Shown piece by piece: positions 8,536-15,082 of a DNA stretch of 15,082 bases. This DNA comes from Planctomycetota bacterium. Lineage in GTDB: Bacteria > Planctomycetota > GCA-002687715 > DRQF01. Made by a program: the position numbers and the translations under genes. The stretch is taken from NCBI GenBank assembly GCA_020639295.1, contig JACKGY010000025.1, positions 1 through 15,082 on the forward strand, read 5' to 3'. Below the pieces are notes generated by a model that was not told the DNA's origin, searched no databases, and worked only from the letters and a program-made list of their open reading frames with translations. Position 1 is the stretch's first letter. Each line of letters begins with the position of its first letter.

Positions 8536-10839
8536 TCAGGGCACGGTGACCTCGACCGCGTTCGACATCTTCAGGCCGGTCGTATTGAAGATCGCCGACT
8601 GGAAGGCACAGAGGATGCCCGAGGGGAAGAAGGGCATCGTGTAGCTGTAGCTGGCCTGCCCCGCCGCGTCGAGGGTGTAGGCATAGGGCGCCAGATAGGT
8701 ATAGCTGCCGTCGGCGAAGACGGTGAGGCCGGTGGGGATGCCGGAGAGGTCCGCCGGGCCACCGATGTCGAACTGACCGGCCAAGGGGCCGTAGTTGACG
8801 TTGTTGATGTTCAGGAAGTGCCAGACGCAGATGATCGGCTGGTTGGGCTGACCATCGAAGGAGAAGGTGATCGGCGCGCCCACCGGCGTCAGGCAGTAGT
8901 AGGGGCCCGGCTCGCCGGTGGCCACGGCGCAACCCTGCAGGTTCACCGCGTTGTTGATGTCCATCATGGCGATGCCCGGGCGCGAGGCCTGGCCGAGCAC
9001 GGGCGGCAGGACCACGTACTCGTCGGCGCCGACGTCGATCGCGCCGCAGACGACCCGTGCCTGGCCGTCGAAGTCCAGCGTCGGCACGATCGCCGCCGCG
9101 GAGTTGCCGACGTCGCGGCAGGGCGAAGCCGGCGCGAGGTGGTAGTCGTCGTTGGCGGCATCGACCAGCATCGGATCGACGTCGAAGTTGCCGGTACCGG
9201 GCCAACCCGCGCCGACGTCGCTGTAGCTGACGGTCAGGCCGGCCGCGACGATGAAGAGGTTCGAGGGACTGCCACCGCCGTCGAGGTTGGCGTAGACGAT
9301 GTCGTTGACCATGTTGGTCGTGCCGCTCGCGTGCAAGAGCCCGGAGCCGACGCCCGGAGCACCGGGCACGGTGTAGTTGAAGCCGCCGAGGCCGACCGGG
9401 CCGAGACGGTTGTCGTAGATGGTGCAGCTGGCGACGTCGAGGGTACCGAGCGCGCCGAGGATGGCGCCGGCGACACCCGCCGCGCCCGCGGAGTTGTGGT
9501 TGTTGCTCGACTGGGCGCCGGCCTTGCCGCCGCCACCGCTGACGTTGCGCGAGAAGACCGAGTTGGTCACCAGGTTGGTACCGCCGAGGGTGGCGAATCC
9601 ACCACCGTGGCCACCATCACCGCCGGGACCGGAGACGATGCCGTAGCCGATGCCGCCCTCGCCGCCGGTACCGGCCTTGTTGGCGAGCGCCAGCAAGGCG
9701 TCCAGGTTGGCGTTACCGGCCGAGGCGAGACCGCCACCGAGACCACCATCGCCACCGCGACCGCAGACGCCGATGACGCTGAAGAAGGCGCCCGAGTCGC
9801 CGCCAGGACCACCCTTGCCGGCCTCGTTGCCGCTCATCTCGAGGTCGTCGAGCTGCGCGGTCGCGGTGCCGGCGACGTTGATCGCGCCACCGTTGCCGCC
9901 CTTGCCACCGGAACCGGCGAGACCGCCGATCGCGGCCTGGGAGCTGCCGCCGTTGCCGGCGCGATTGCCGAGGAAGAGCGAGTCGGCGACGGTCCCGCTG
10001 CCGTTGAGCAGGGCCACCGCACCGCCGTCGCCACCGACACCACCGGAACCGGAGGTGCCACCGAGGCTCGAACTCGGGCTCCCGGTACCGCCGACGCCGC
10101 CGCCGTTGTTCTGGAAGGTGCAGCCGAGCAGCATCGCGCTGCCGTTGACCACGGCGACGGCACCGCCGTGACCACCGGGGCCACCGTCGCCGTGACCGGG
10201 CTGGCCCATCGCGGTCGCGAAGCCGCGGCCCTTGCCGTCGCCACCGCGACCGGCGGCGTTGCTGTCGAAGATGCAGTCGTCGAAGAGCGGGCTGCCGCCG
10301 TCGACCGCGACCGCGCCGCCGTGGCCACCCGCGCCACCGGTCGCGCCGGGCGAGCCGAGGGCGACATCGAAGGCGTCACCGCCGCGACCGGCCTGATTCA
10401 TGCCGAAGAGGCAGCTGACGAAGGTGGGCGAGGCATTGCTGATCAGGACCGCGCCACCGTGGCCACCGGCGCCACCGTTCGGCGTGCCCACCGTGCCGGC
10501 CGCGCCGACCGGCGCCCGACCGTTACGGATCGCGAAGCCCTCGACCCGGGCCGCGGCGGTCTCGCCGTTGTCGAAGACGAAGGCACGGCCGGTCGTGCCG
10601 GCATCGATCGCGCAGATCGCGGCACCGGCGCCGACGAGTCGGATGGCCTTGCCGTTGAAGTCGAGATTCTTCTCGGCGTAGACGCCGGCGGCCACCATCA
10701 CGGTGTCGCCCGGCATGGCGGCATTCAGGGCCGACTGGATCGTGGGGTAGCTGCCACTGGGCACGTTGAGGGTCGACTGTGCGGCGAGTCCGCCGCAGAG
10801 GGCCAGAAGAGCAAGGAATACGGACGTCTTGATCGACAT
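8536..10839 (-). CDS. Secreted right-handed beta-helix protein with Gly-rich repeats
   Basis: ATG at 10839 is preceded by GAGAGG at 7 bases and opens a clear signal peptide (TSVFLALLALCGGLAA, then Gln21), giving 767 residues. Residues 25-110 carry YPTIQSALNAAMPGDTVMV and AGVYAEKNLDFNGKAIRL, typical first turns of a pectate-lyase-like beta-helix. Residues about 122-460 hold seven or eight imperfect repeats of 43-55 residues, each opening with GGxGGxGGAV and followed by a strand pattern such as SPLFDDCIFDSNAAG. Residues 550-610 (DVDPMLVDAANDDYHLAP, ASPCRDVGN, GAIDVGADEY) are the usual end of such helices. The last 155 residues form a separate domain, rich in aromatic residues and ending SNAVEVTVP, perhaps for surface attachment. 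No catalytic site is evident. It is probably an extracellular or surface protein; ligand binding or adhesion is inference. Confidence 0.9.
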   Translation of the reverse strand: MSIKTSVFLALLALCGGLAAQSTLNVPSGSYPTIQSALNAAMPGDTVMVAAGVYAEKNLDFNGKAIRLVGAGAAICAIDAGTTGRAFVFDNGETAAARVEGFAIRNGRAPVGAAGTVGTPNGGAGGHGGAVLISNASPTFVSCLFGMNQAGRGGDAFDVALGSPGATGGAGGHGGAVAVDGGSPLFDDCIFDSNAAGRGGDGKGRGFATAMGQPGHGDGGPGGHGGAVAVVNGSAMLLGCTFQNNGGGVGGTGSPSSSLGGTSGSGGVGGDGGAVALLNGSGTVADSLFLGNRAGNGGSSQAAIGGLAGSGGKGGNGGAINVAGTATAQLDDLEMSGNEAGKGGPGGDSGAFFSVIGVCGRGGDGGLGGGLASAGNANLDALLALANKAGTGGEGGIGYGIVSGPGGDGGHGGGFATLGGTNLVTNSVFSRNVSGGGGKAGAQSSNNHNSAGAAGVAGAILGALGTLDVASCTIYDNRLGPVGLGGFNYTVPGAPGVGSGLLHASGTTNMVNDIVYANLDGGGSPSNLFIVAAGLTVSYSDVGAGWPGTGNFDVDPMLVDAANDDYHLAPASPCRDVGNSAAAIVPTLDFDGQARVVCGAIDVGADEYVVLPPVLGQASRPGIAMMDINNAVNLQGCAVATGEPGPYYCLTPVGAPITFSFDGQPNQPIICVWHFLNINNVNYGPLAGQFDIGGPADLSGIPTGLTVFADGSYTYLAPYAYTLDAAGQASYSYTMPFFPSGILCAFQSAIFNTTGLKMSNAVEVTVP
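8995..10480 (-). repeat. Region encoding degenerate GGxGGxGG tandem repeats
   Basis: Within the beta-helix gene, the blocks starting near residues 122, 168, 219, 266, 311, 362 and 406 each begin with a GGxGGxGG-type run and are about 43-55 residues apart; a weaker eighth starts near 452. The repeats are clear at the protein level and diverged at the DNA level, so this is an old expansion rather than a fresh duplication. The coordinates are approximate and include the helix end. Confidence 0.6.
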
Positions 10840-10900
10840 CGTGTTGCCTCTCGTAGTGAATGCGGTGTCGGCATCGGCGGTGTTCCGCCTGGCAGTCCGG

Positions 10901-10930
10901 ATGATAGAGGAGTCGCCGACCCGAGACCAA
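10901..10930 (-). promoter_or_regulatory. Candidate promoter of the beta-helix gene
   Basis: On the minus strand TTGGTC (10930-10925) is followed after 18 bases by TATCAT (10906-10901), the latter matching five of six -10 positions. It predicts a leader of about 55 bases before the ATG at 10839. It sits in the 263-bp divergent gap shared with the M1 peptidase gene. On the plus side only a partial candidate is visible (TTGTCA at 11029-11034 with no good -10), so I do not call a peptidase promoter. Confidence 0.35.
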
Positions 10931-11102
10931 GAACGGAACGCTTTCGTCGGGTCGTGAACCGCGCTCCTCGGGGCTGGGTCGAAGTGACTTAAAACCCGGC
11001 CCGATAGGCGACTCCGGGCCACGGGACCTTGTCAGGCCGCCGACCGTCTGCAAGATCGACGGGAGCCATGCGTTGATCGCGGGTACCTCCCAGGAGAAGA
11101 CG

Positions 11103-12986
11103 ATGAATCCCAGGTCCGCCGCCCTGCTGCTCTTGTTCGCGCTCCCCTTCCCCAGCGCCTCCGCCCAGGAGGCCGCCCGTGACTACGGGCTCCCGGTCGA
11201 TCCGGCCTTCGAGGCGGCCATCGAACGCGGTAGCCGACGGGCGGACGGCCGGCCGGGTGACGCGATCTGGCGCCACGGCATCCGCTACCGGATCGAAGCC
11301 CGACTCGACCCGGCGAGCGCCGAACTCGAGGGCCGGGAACAGATCGAGTTCCGCAACGGGAGCCGCGCCGCGGTCGATCGCATCCCGATCCATCTGCGCC
11401 AGAACATCCATACCTACGCGGAGTTCGCGAGGCGCCTCGAGGACACCGGTGGCGTCCGGCTGGGCGAGGTGACCCTGACCATGCCGGGCGGCGAGGCCCA
11501 GGTGGTCGAGCCCAGGGTGGACGGGACGGTCATGACCCTGATGCTGCCCGAAGCCCTGCCGCCGGGCGCCGCCGTGAATCTCCGGATCGACTGGCGGCAT
11601 CGGGTTCCCCTGCGCGGCGCGCCCCGGCAGGGCCGCGTCGGCGATGAGCTCTTCTACCTCGGCTACTGGTATCCGCAGATCGCCGTCCAGGACGACGTCG
11701 ACGGCTGGGTCGCCGAGCAGTACCGGGGCTCGGGCGAGTTCTACATGCCCTACGCCGACTACGAGATCGCCTTCAGCACGGCCGAGAACTACCTCGTCCA
11801 GGCCACCGGCAGCCTGCAGAACCCGACCGAGGTCCTGGCGCCGAAGCAGCTCGAACGGCTCGCGGCGGCCGCCGGCAGCGACGAGACCGTCGCCATCGTG
11901 GACGGCACGGACCTCGAGAAGCGCGGCTTCACCGTCGACGCTCCCGACGATGTCCTGACCTGGCGCTTCCGGGCCCGGAACGTACGCGACGTCGCGGTCT
12001 CCTGCGGGCGCAACTACCTCTGGGACGCGGTCCGGGCCAAGGTTCCCGATCGCGACGAGCCCTGCGTGATCCACTCCTTCTACCGCCCCGACCAGGAGGC
12101 CTGGAAGCGCTCGGCGATGGTGGGCAAGCACACGATCGAATTCGGCTCGCGCCTCTACCCCTATCCCTGGCCCCACATGAGTCTCTGCGAGGGTGCCTCG
12201 GGTGGCGGCATGGAATACCCGATGATGACCACCATCTCGGCGGGCAACAATCCGCGCTCGGTCTCCGGCACGATCATCCACGAGACCATCCACATGTGGT
12301 TCCCGATGATCGCCGGCAGCAACGAGAAGCGCTTCGCCTGGATGGACGAGGGCATGACGAGCTGCCTGACGGCGATCGCCGGCGACGAGCTCTATGGCGG
12401 CGATGGCGAGAAGAAGCGCGCCTTCGAGGGCTACCGCGTCATGTCGGCCCGCCGTGACGGCGAGGAGGCGATGATGATCCATGGCGACGCCTACACCACG
12501 CGCGGTGGTTATGGCAACGCCAGCTACGCCAAGCCGAGCGCGGTCTTCCATCAGCTCCGCATGCTGATCGGCGACGAGACCTTCCGAGCCGCCCTGCGCG
12601 CCTATCTCGGTGACTGGGCCTTCAAGCATCCCCGCCCCGAGGACCTCTTCGCCACCTTCGCGCGGGTCTCGAACCGGGATCTCGACTGGTACTTCCGCGA
12701 GTGGTGCCACGAGACCTGGAAGCTCGATCTCGCGATCACCGACGTGGCGGTCGGCGCCGGGCGCAGCAAGGTCACCGTCGCCGACCTGGGCCAGGCGATC
12801 ATGCCCGCGGTCGTCGAGCTGACCCTGGAGGGCGGCGCAAGCCATCGTCTGGACATCGCGGTCGCGGACTGGAAGGTCACCAACCGGATCATCCTCGACG
12901 TCGAGGGCCGGGTCGTCCGGGTCAAGATCGACCCCGACGACCAGCTCCTGGACGTCGATCGGGCGAACAACCTCTGGGAGCCCTGA
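11103..12986 (+). CDS. M1-family zinc metallopeptidase (aminopeptidase N-like), exported
   Basis: The ATG at 11103 follows CAGGAG at 6 bases and opens a signal peptide (SAALLLLFALPFPSASA, then Gln), giving 627 residues; a TTG 30 bases upstream is in frame but unlikely. The N-terminal beta domain covers about 60-300. The catalytic domain has GGGMEYPMM (368-376; the substrate-binding element usually written GAMEN) and the zinc site HETIH (His393, Glu394, His397), with Glu416 in WMDEGMTS exactly 18 residues after the second His, as the family requires. Tyr475 in SYAKPSAVF matches the transition-state Tyr region. A short beta domain closes the protein; the long C-terminal helical domain of ERAP or PepN is absent. 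It should remove N-terminal residues from peptides outside the cytoplasm. An N-terminal Gln on its neighbours, if cyclised, would resist such enzymes. Confidence 0.93.
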   Translation: MNPRSAALLLLFALPFPSASAQEAARDYGLPVDPAFEAAIERGSRRADGRPGDAIWRHGIRYRIEARLDPASAELEGREQIEFRNGSRAAVDRIPIHLRQNIHTYAEFARRLEDTGGVRLGEVTLTMPGGEAQVVEPRVDGTVMTLMLPEALPPGAAVNLRIDWRHRVPLRGAPRQGRVGDELFYLGYWYPQIAVQDDVDGWVAEQYRGSGEFYMPYADYEIAFSTAENYLVQATGSLQNPTEVLAPKQLERLAAAAGSDETVAIVDGTDLEKRGFTVDAPDDVLTWRFRARNVRDVAVSCGRNYLWDAVRAKVPDRDEPCVIHSFYRPDQEAWKRSAMVGKHTIEFGSRLYPYPWPHMSLCEGASGGGMEYPMMTTISAGNNPRSVSGTIIHETIHMWFPMIAGSNEKRFAWMDEGMTSCLTAIAGDELYGGDGEKKRAFEGYRVMSARRDGEEAMMIHGDAYTTRGGYGNASYAKPSAVFHQLRMLIGDETFRAALRAYLGDWAFKHPRPEDLFATFARVSNRDLDWYFREWCHETWKLDLAITDVAVGAGRSKVTVADLGQAIMPAVVELTLEGGASHRLDIAVADWKVTNRIILDVEGRVVRVKIDPDDQLLDVDRANNLWEP

Positions 12987-12996
12987 GCCGGCTCAG
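12983..12996. terminator. Perfect palindrome containing both stop codons
   Basis: CTGAGCCGGCTCAG is a perfect 14-bp palindrome. It contains the TGA of the M1 peptidase gene (12984-12986) and, reversed, the TGA of the CHAD/CYTH gene (12995-12993). An alternative hairpin pairs GAGCC (12978-12982) with GGCTC (12990-12994). The gap between the genes is only 6 bases, so any terminator must overlap the coding ends. No U-tract is present, so function is uncertain. Confidence 0.4.
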
Positions 12997-14261
12997 AGTC
13001 CGAGGCGGCGGCCCTGATAGGAGACCTCGCCGGTGACCTCGCGGAGGATCGCCGGCGCCAGCCAGGTCGGGGGGGCCGCGGCCACGGCCTCCTCGCCCCC
13101 CATGATCCGGGCCAGGACGAGGTCGCGATCGTGGAAGTCGTCGATCTCGACCCGGCGCCGCGCCTCACGCAAGGCGTAGCGGCGCTTGCGAACGCGGCAG
13201 CCCTCGGTGAGGGCCCAGAGCGACTCGAACACGCCCTCGCTGGTCTCCTCCTCGAACTCGACCCGCTTGCGCCCCTGTCCCAGGCCGATGCGCCGGGCGT
13301 GGCGCGGAGCCCCGCCCTCGTAGACGCGGGATATCGTCTCGTCGACCTGACCACCCGGAAGCCAGCCGAGATAGACCTCGGCCACGGCCGGTTCGGAAGC
13401 GAAGCGCGGCAGGTCGCGCAGCACGAAGAGCCGCTCGCTCTCCAGCCGATCGAGAGCGCCGCCGCGAACCGCCTCGGCCAAGGCGACCACCGCCGCGCGC
13501 AGCGACTGCAGTTCGGCGGCACGATCACCACCGTCCCCGAGGGCGCGGATGTCGTCGATCAGCGCGCCCGTGGCCAGCTCGGCGAGGATCTCGATCCAGC
13601 GCTGGCGCGCCAGGCGTCGTTCCAGGGGCCGGAGCATCTCGAGGGCCGCGGTCGCCATGGCGAGATGCGGAGCCCAGGGTTCGATGGCCGCCTCGAGGGC
13701 CTCGACCCGGGCGAGCAGGCGGTCGACGTCGTGACCGCGACCGAACCGGCGCCCGAGTTCCGCCGTCTCGACCACGAGCCAGTCGGCGAGGAGGTCGCCC
13801 CCCGCCAGCGCGGTCGCGGAGCGGTCCCCGCGGCCCTCCATGGCCTCGAAGCGCGTGCCCAGCTCGACCAGCAGGGCCTCCAGTTCGGGCCGCCGTTCCT
13901 CCTCCAGCTCACGCCGGAGCAGGCGAGCCCGGCGCTGGAGCTGCGCCCGCAGGGAGGGATCGAAGTCCGGCAGACCTCGCCTGGCCTCGAGCGACCGGGA
14001 GAACTCCATCGTCTCCTGGAGCCGGACCAGCTCGCGATGGCCGTCGCCGATGTCCCGCAGGAGCCGCCGACCGCGCTTGCCGGCGCCGCCGGGCATGACG
14101 GGCTGGTTGATGGCGATCTGGACCTGGAGCTGACCGAGAGCTCGAAGCAGAGCGCGCGGGCCGAGGTCGATGGCCAGCCGGAGGTTGCCGAGCGCTTCGA
14201 GGAGCAGCAGCCGGGCGGATTCGGCGGCCGGCCGCGAGAGGATCTTGTCGGGGATTCTCAT
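12993..14261 (-). CDS. CHAD-like/CYTH-like protein in reversed domain order
   Basis: The 422-residue protein has no signal peptide. Residues about 15-265 are Arg/Leu/Glu-rich helices with the style of a CHAD domain, a polyphosphate-binding helical domain, but the usual conserved His residues are poorly kept (His75 and His177 are candidates). Residues about 272-420 follow the CYTH (triphosphate tunnel enzyme) plan: LESERLFVL, RKRVEFEEE (331-339), FESLWALTEGCRVRKRRYAL (345-364), VEIDDF (371-376), and REVTGEVSYQGRRL. Departures matter: the ExExK signature reads E-S-E-R-L with the Lys replaced by Leu278, and the usual E-V-E strand reads LARI (383-386). Catalysis is therefore doubtful, and phosphate or polyphosphate binding is more likely. 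In known fusions such as E. coli YgiF the CYTH part comes first. The ATG has either AGGA at 7 bases or a -10-like TAGGAT at 6 bases. The CYTH call is firmer than the CHAD call. Confidence 0.78.
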   Translation of the reverse strand: MRIPDKILSRPAAESARLLLLEALGNLRLAIDLGPRALLRALGQLQVQIAINQPVMPGGAGKRGRRLLRDIGDGHRELVRLQETMEFSRSLEARRGLPDFDPSLRAQLQRRARLLRRELEEERRPELEALLVELGTRFEAMEGRGDRSATALAGGDLLADWLVVETAELGRRFGRGHDVDRLLARVEALEAAIEPWAPHLAMATAALEMLRPLERRLARQRWIEILAELATGALIDDIRALGDGGDRAAELQSLRAAVVALAEAVRGGALDRLESERLFVLRDLPRFASEPAVAEVYLGWLPGGQVDETISRVYEGGAPRHARRIGLGQGRKRVEFEEETSEGVFESLWALTEGCRVRKRRYALREARRRVEIDDFHDRDLVLARIMGGEEAVAAAPPTWLAPAILREVTGEVSYQGRRLGL

Positions 14262-14267
14262 GGCCCG

Positions 14268-14273
14268 ATCCTA
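14268..14273 (-). promoter_or_regulatory. -10-like element predicting a leaderless CHAD/CYTH mRNA
   Basis: On the minus strand TAGGAT ends exactly six bases before the ATG, the same spacing as the TAGAAT in front of the HNH gene. Transcription would start at the A of the ATG. The same bases contain AGGA at 7 bases, which could instead be a Shine-Dalgarno sequence. No -35 is visible in the GC-rich stretch upstream. Confidence 0.35.
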
Positions 14274-14303
14274 AGCGCCGGGGGGGCCGGCCCGGGCCCC
14301 GGC

Positions 14304-14331
14304 TTGCGCTCGCCCGAGGCGCCGGCAACAT
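14304..14331 (+). promoter_or_regulatory. Weak candidate promoter of the small membrane protein
   Basis: TTGCGC (14304-14309), 16 bases, then CAACAT (14326-14331), again ending six bases before the ATG at 14338. Each hexamer matches only three of six consensus bases. It is listed because the spacing repeats that of the HNH and CHAD/CYTH genes. GAGG two bases before the ATG is too close to be a normal ribosome binding site. Confidence 0.2.
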
Positions 14332-14337
14332 GAGGAC

Positions 14338-14712
14338 ATGAACGATCACGCCCGGCTCGCCAACATCGACGGCAACCAGCGCCGTTTCCGCTTCCTGAAC
14401 GGGATCATCCTCGGCGCCATCGTCGCCGTCGGCTGCTGGCTCATCGTCGCCGGCGACCATCCGCGCTGGTGGCTTTTCTTGCTGTTTCCTTGCCATCTCG
14501 GCGCGGCCCTCGGCTTCTTCCAGGCGCGCGCCTCGACCTGCGTCCTGCTCGCCAGCCGCGGCAGCTGCCATCTGGGCGGTCAGGCCGCGGCGGTGGCCGA
14601 CCCGGAGCTGCGCGAAGCGCTCCGCCAGCGCGGCCGCTCGATCACCCGCCGAGCCTTCTGGACGGCCCTGGGCACGACCCTCCTGACCTGGTTCCTGGCC
14701 AGCCGGCTCTGA
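14338..14712 (+). CDS. Small conserved-looking membrane protein, function unknown
   Basis: The 124-residue protein has three predicted membrane segments: about 19-38 (LNGIILGAIVAVGCWLIVAG), 43-61 (RWWLFLLFPCHLGAALGFF) and 105-121. Between the second and third is a segment QARASTCVLLASRGSCHLGG, with two cysteines (Cys68, Cys77) that could form a disulfide or bind metal, followed by an Arg-rich helix (90-105). I recall similar three-helix proteins with a QAR-x-x-TCV-x-LA motif in several bacterial groups but cannot name a function. It is divergent from the CHAD/CYTH gene across 76 bp, so the two may be co-regulated. The start is the first ATG of the frame; no good ribosome site precedes it. Confidence 0.75.
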   Translation: MNDHARLANIDGNQRRFRFLNGIILGAIVAVGCWLIVAGDHPRWWLFLLFPCHLGAALGFFQARASTCVLLASRGSCHLGGQAAAVADPELREALRQRGRSITRRAFWTALGTTLLTWFLASRL

Positions 14713-14780
14713 ACCGGGCTCGCCGTTTTTCGCGGCCGGAACCCGGTCCGCCTCCCGGTGTTCAAGGGGCATGATGGAGC

Positions 14781-14795
14781 CCCGCGAGTCGCGGG
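14781..14795 (+). other. Hairpin in the leader of the EF-hand gene
   Basis: CCCGCG-AGT-CGCGGG is a perfect 6-bp stem with a 3-base loop, 20 bases before the ATG of the EF-hand gene and just upstream of its ribosome binding site. It has no U-tract. It could be the end of a terminator region for the preceding gene or an mRNA leader structure. Confidence 0.35.
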
Positions 14796-14815
14796 ACCAT
14801 AGCGAGGAGTCCAGC

Positions 14816-15082
14816 ATGAAATTCATCACCGGCACCCTGTTCGTCCTGGCCGTCACGGCCTTCCTGAGCGTTCCCGGAGCGGCCCAGGAAGGTGGCCGCC
14901 GGGCCGAGATGATCAAGAAGTACGACAAGAACGGCGACGGCAAGCTCGACGAGGCCGAGCGCGAAGCCATGCGCAAGGATCGACGCGCGGCCCGGGGCGA
15001 GGAACCCCAGGACGAGAAGAAGGAGCCCAGGCCGGCTCCGGCTCCCGGCGAGCGTCGCGGCCCCATGGACGAGAAGGCTCTG
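14816..15082 (+). CDS. Secreted EF-hand protein (partial, runs off the right edge)
   Basis: The start ATG has AGGAG six bases upstream. The 89 visible residues open with a signal peptide (hydrophobic core TLFVLAVTAFLSV, likely cleavage after GAA, leaving Gln24). MIKKYDKNGDGKLDEAEREAM contains one canonical EF-hand calcium loop at 37-48, with Asp37, Asn39, Asp41 and Glu48 in the metal positions. A highly charged, Pro-rich linker follows (DEKKEPRPAPAPGERR). Further EF-hands may follow beyond the edge. A calcium-binding periplasmic or secreted protein is likely; the partner is unknown. Confidence 0.85.
   Translation, partial: MKFITGTLFVLAVTAFLSVPGAAQEGGRRAEMIKKYDKNGDGKLDEAEREAMRKDRRAARGEEPQDEKKEPRPAPAPGERRGPMDEKAL

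Noticed and set aside
8995..10480. Tandem Gly-rich blocks considered as a CRISPR array or DNA satellite
   Set aside because: The repeats lie inside one intact reading frame, are diverged at DNA level and lack constant spacer structure; they are protein repeats.
8479..10992. 837-codon plus-strand open frame opposite the beta-helix gene
   Set aside because: It mirrors the beta-helix gene, has a biased Ala/Val/Thr/Arg composition and no recognisable domain or ribosome site. Long antisense frames are expected over GC-rich, Gly-rich genes.
10840..11022. 61-codon in-frame extension of the beta-helix protein
   Set aside because: It would place the signal peptide internally and cover the candidate promoter; ATG at 10839 has GAGAGG seven bases upstream.
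11029..11056. TTGTCA plus CAAGAT as a promoter of the M1 peptidase gene
   Set aside because: The -35 is good but the -10 matches only three of six positions, and no second feature supports it.
10989..12845. 618-codon minus-strand frame opposite the M1 peptidase
   Set aside because: The plus-strand frame carries the complete M1 zinc site and signal peptide; the antisense frame has no recognisable motif.

Overview
The window is GC-rich, densely coding DNA from a bacterium. It is most likely a member of the Planctomycetota, probably an uncultured or deeply branching one. Three things point there: a planctomycete-style cytochrome c domain joined to a DUF2231-like membrane domain, a helical segment with a conserved Trp-Trp motif in front of a secreted cyclophilin, and a glycine-rich right-handed beta-helix protein with a planctomycete-like C-terminal domain. 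This assignment is inference from protein style; there is no rRNA or other taxonomic marker here. I saw no tRNA, rRNA, CRISPR array, insertion sequence or phage gene.

Layout from left to right. The first 54 bases are the tail of an unidentified plus-strand gene. It converges on a minus-strand exported cyclophilin (62-1606), which follows a secretin-like lipoprotein (1789-2730). Divergent from the lipoprotein is a small HNH-type protein (2811-3236), whose 3' end overlaps that of polyphosphate kinase 1 (3158-5464, minus). A 206-bp divergent region then leads to a plus-strand pair: a cytochrome b562-like protein (5671-6123) and a cytochrome c/DUF2231 membrane protein (6164-7006). These converge on a thioredoxin-fold/HEAT-repeat protein (7022-8329, minus). 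Upstream of that gene lies a terminator-bearing hairpin cluster and a 767-residue beta-helix surface protein (8536-10839, minus). Divergent from it is an M1-family metallopeptidase (11103-12986), converging on a CHAD-like/CYTH-like protein (12993-14261, minus). A 76-bp divergent gap separates that from a small membrane protein (14338-14712), and the window ends inside an EF-hand secreted protein (14816-15082).

How the genes fit together. Most products are exported or membrane-bound and concern the cell envelope: protein folding, redox carriers, peptide hydrolysis and a surface beta-helix. There is no single pathway operon; transcription units are one or two genes long and orientation switches often. 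Two possible links stand out. The b562-like and c-type proteins form a likely periplasmic redox pair. PPK1 and the CHAD/CYTH protein both belong to polyphosphate or triphosphate biology, although they are about 7.5 kb apart.

The most interesting signals are these: a glutamine at the inferred +1 position of all six predicted type I signal-peptide substrates (a possible 'Q-rule'); a reversed and apparently degenerate CHAD-CYTH architecture; a short orphan secretin-like lipoprotein; promoters that predict leaderless mRNAs, with the same six-base spacing to ATG; and inverted repeats that include both stop codons at all three tight convergent junctions.
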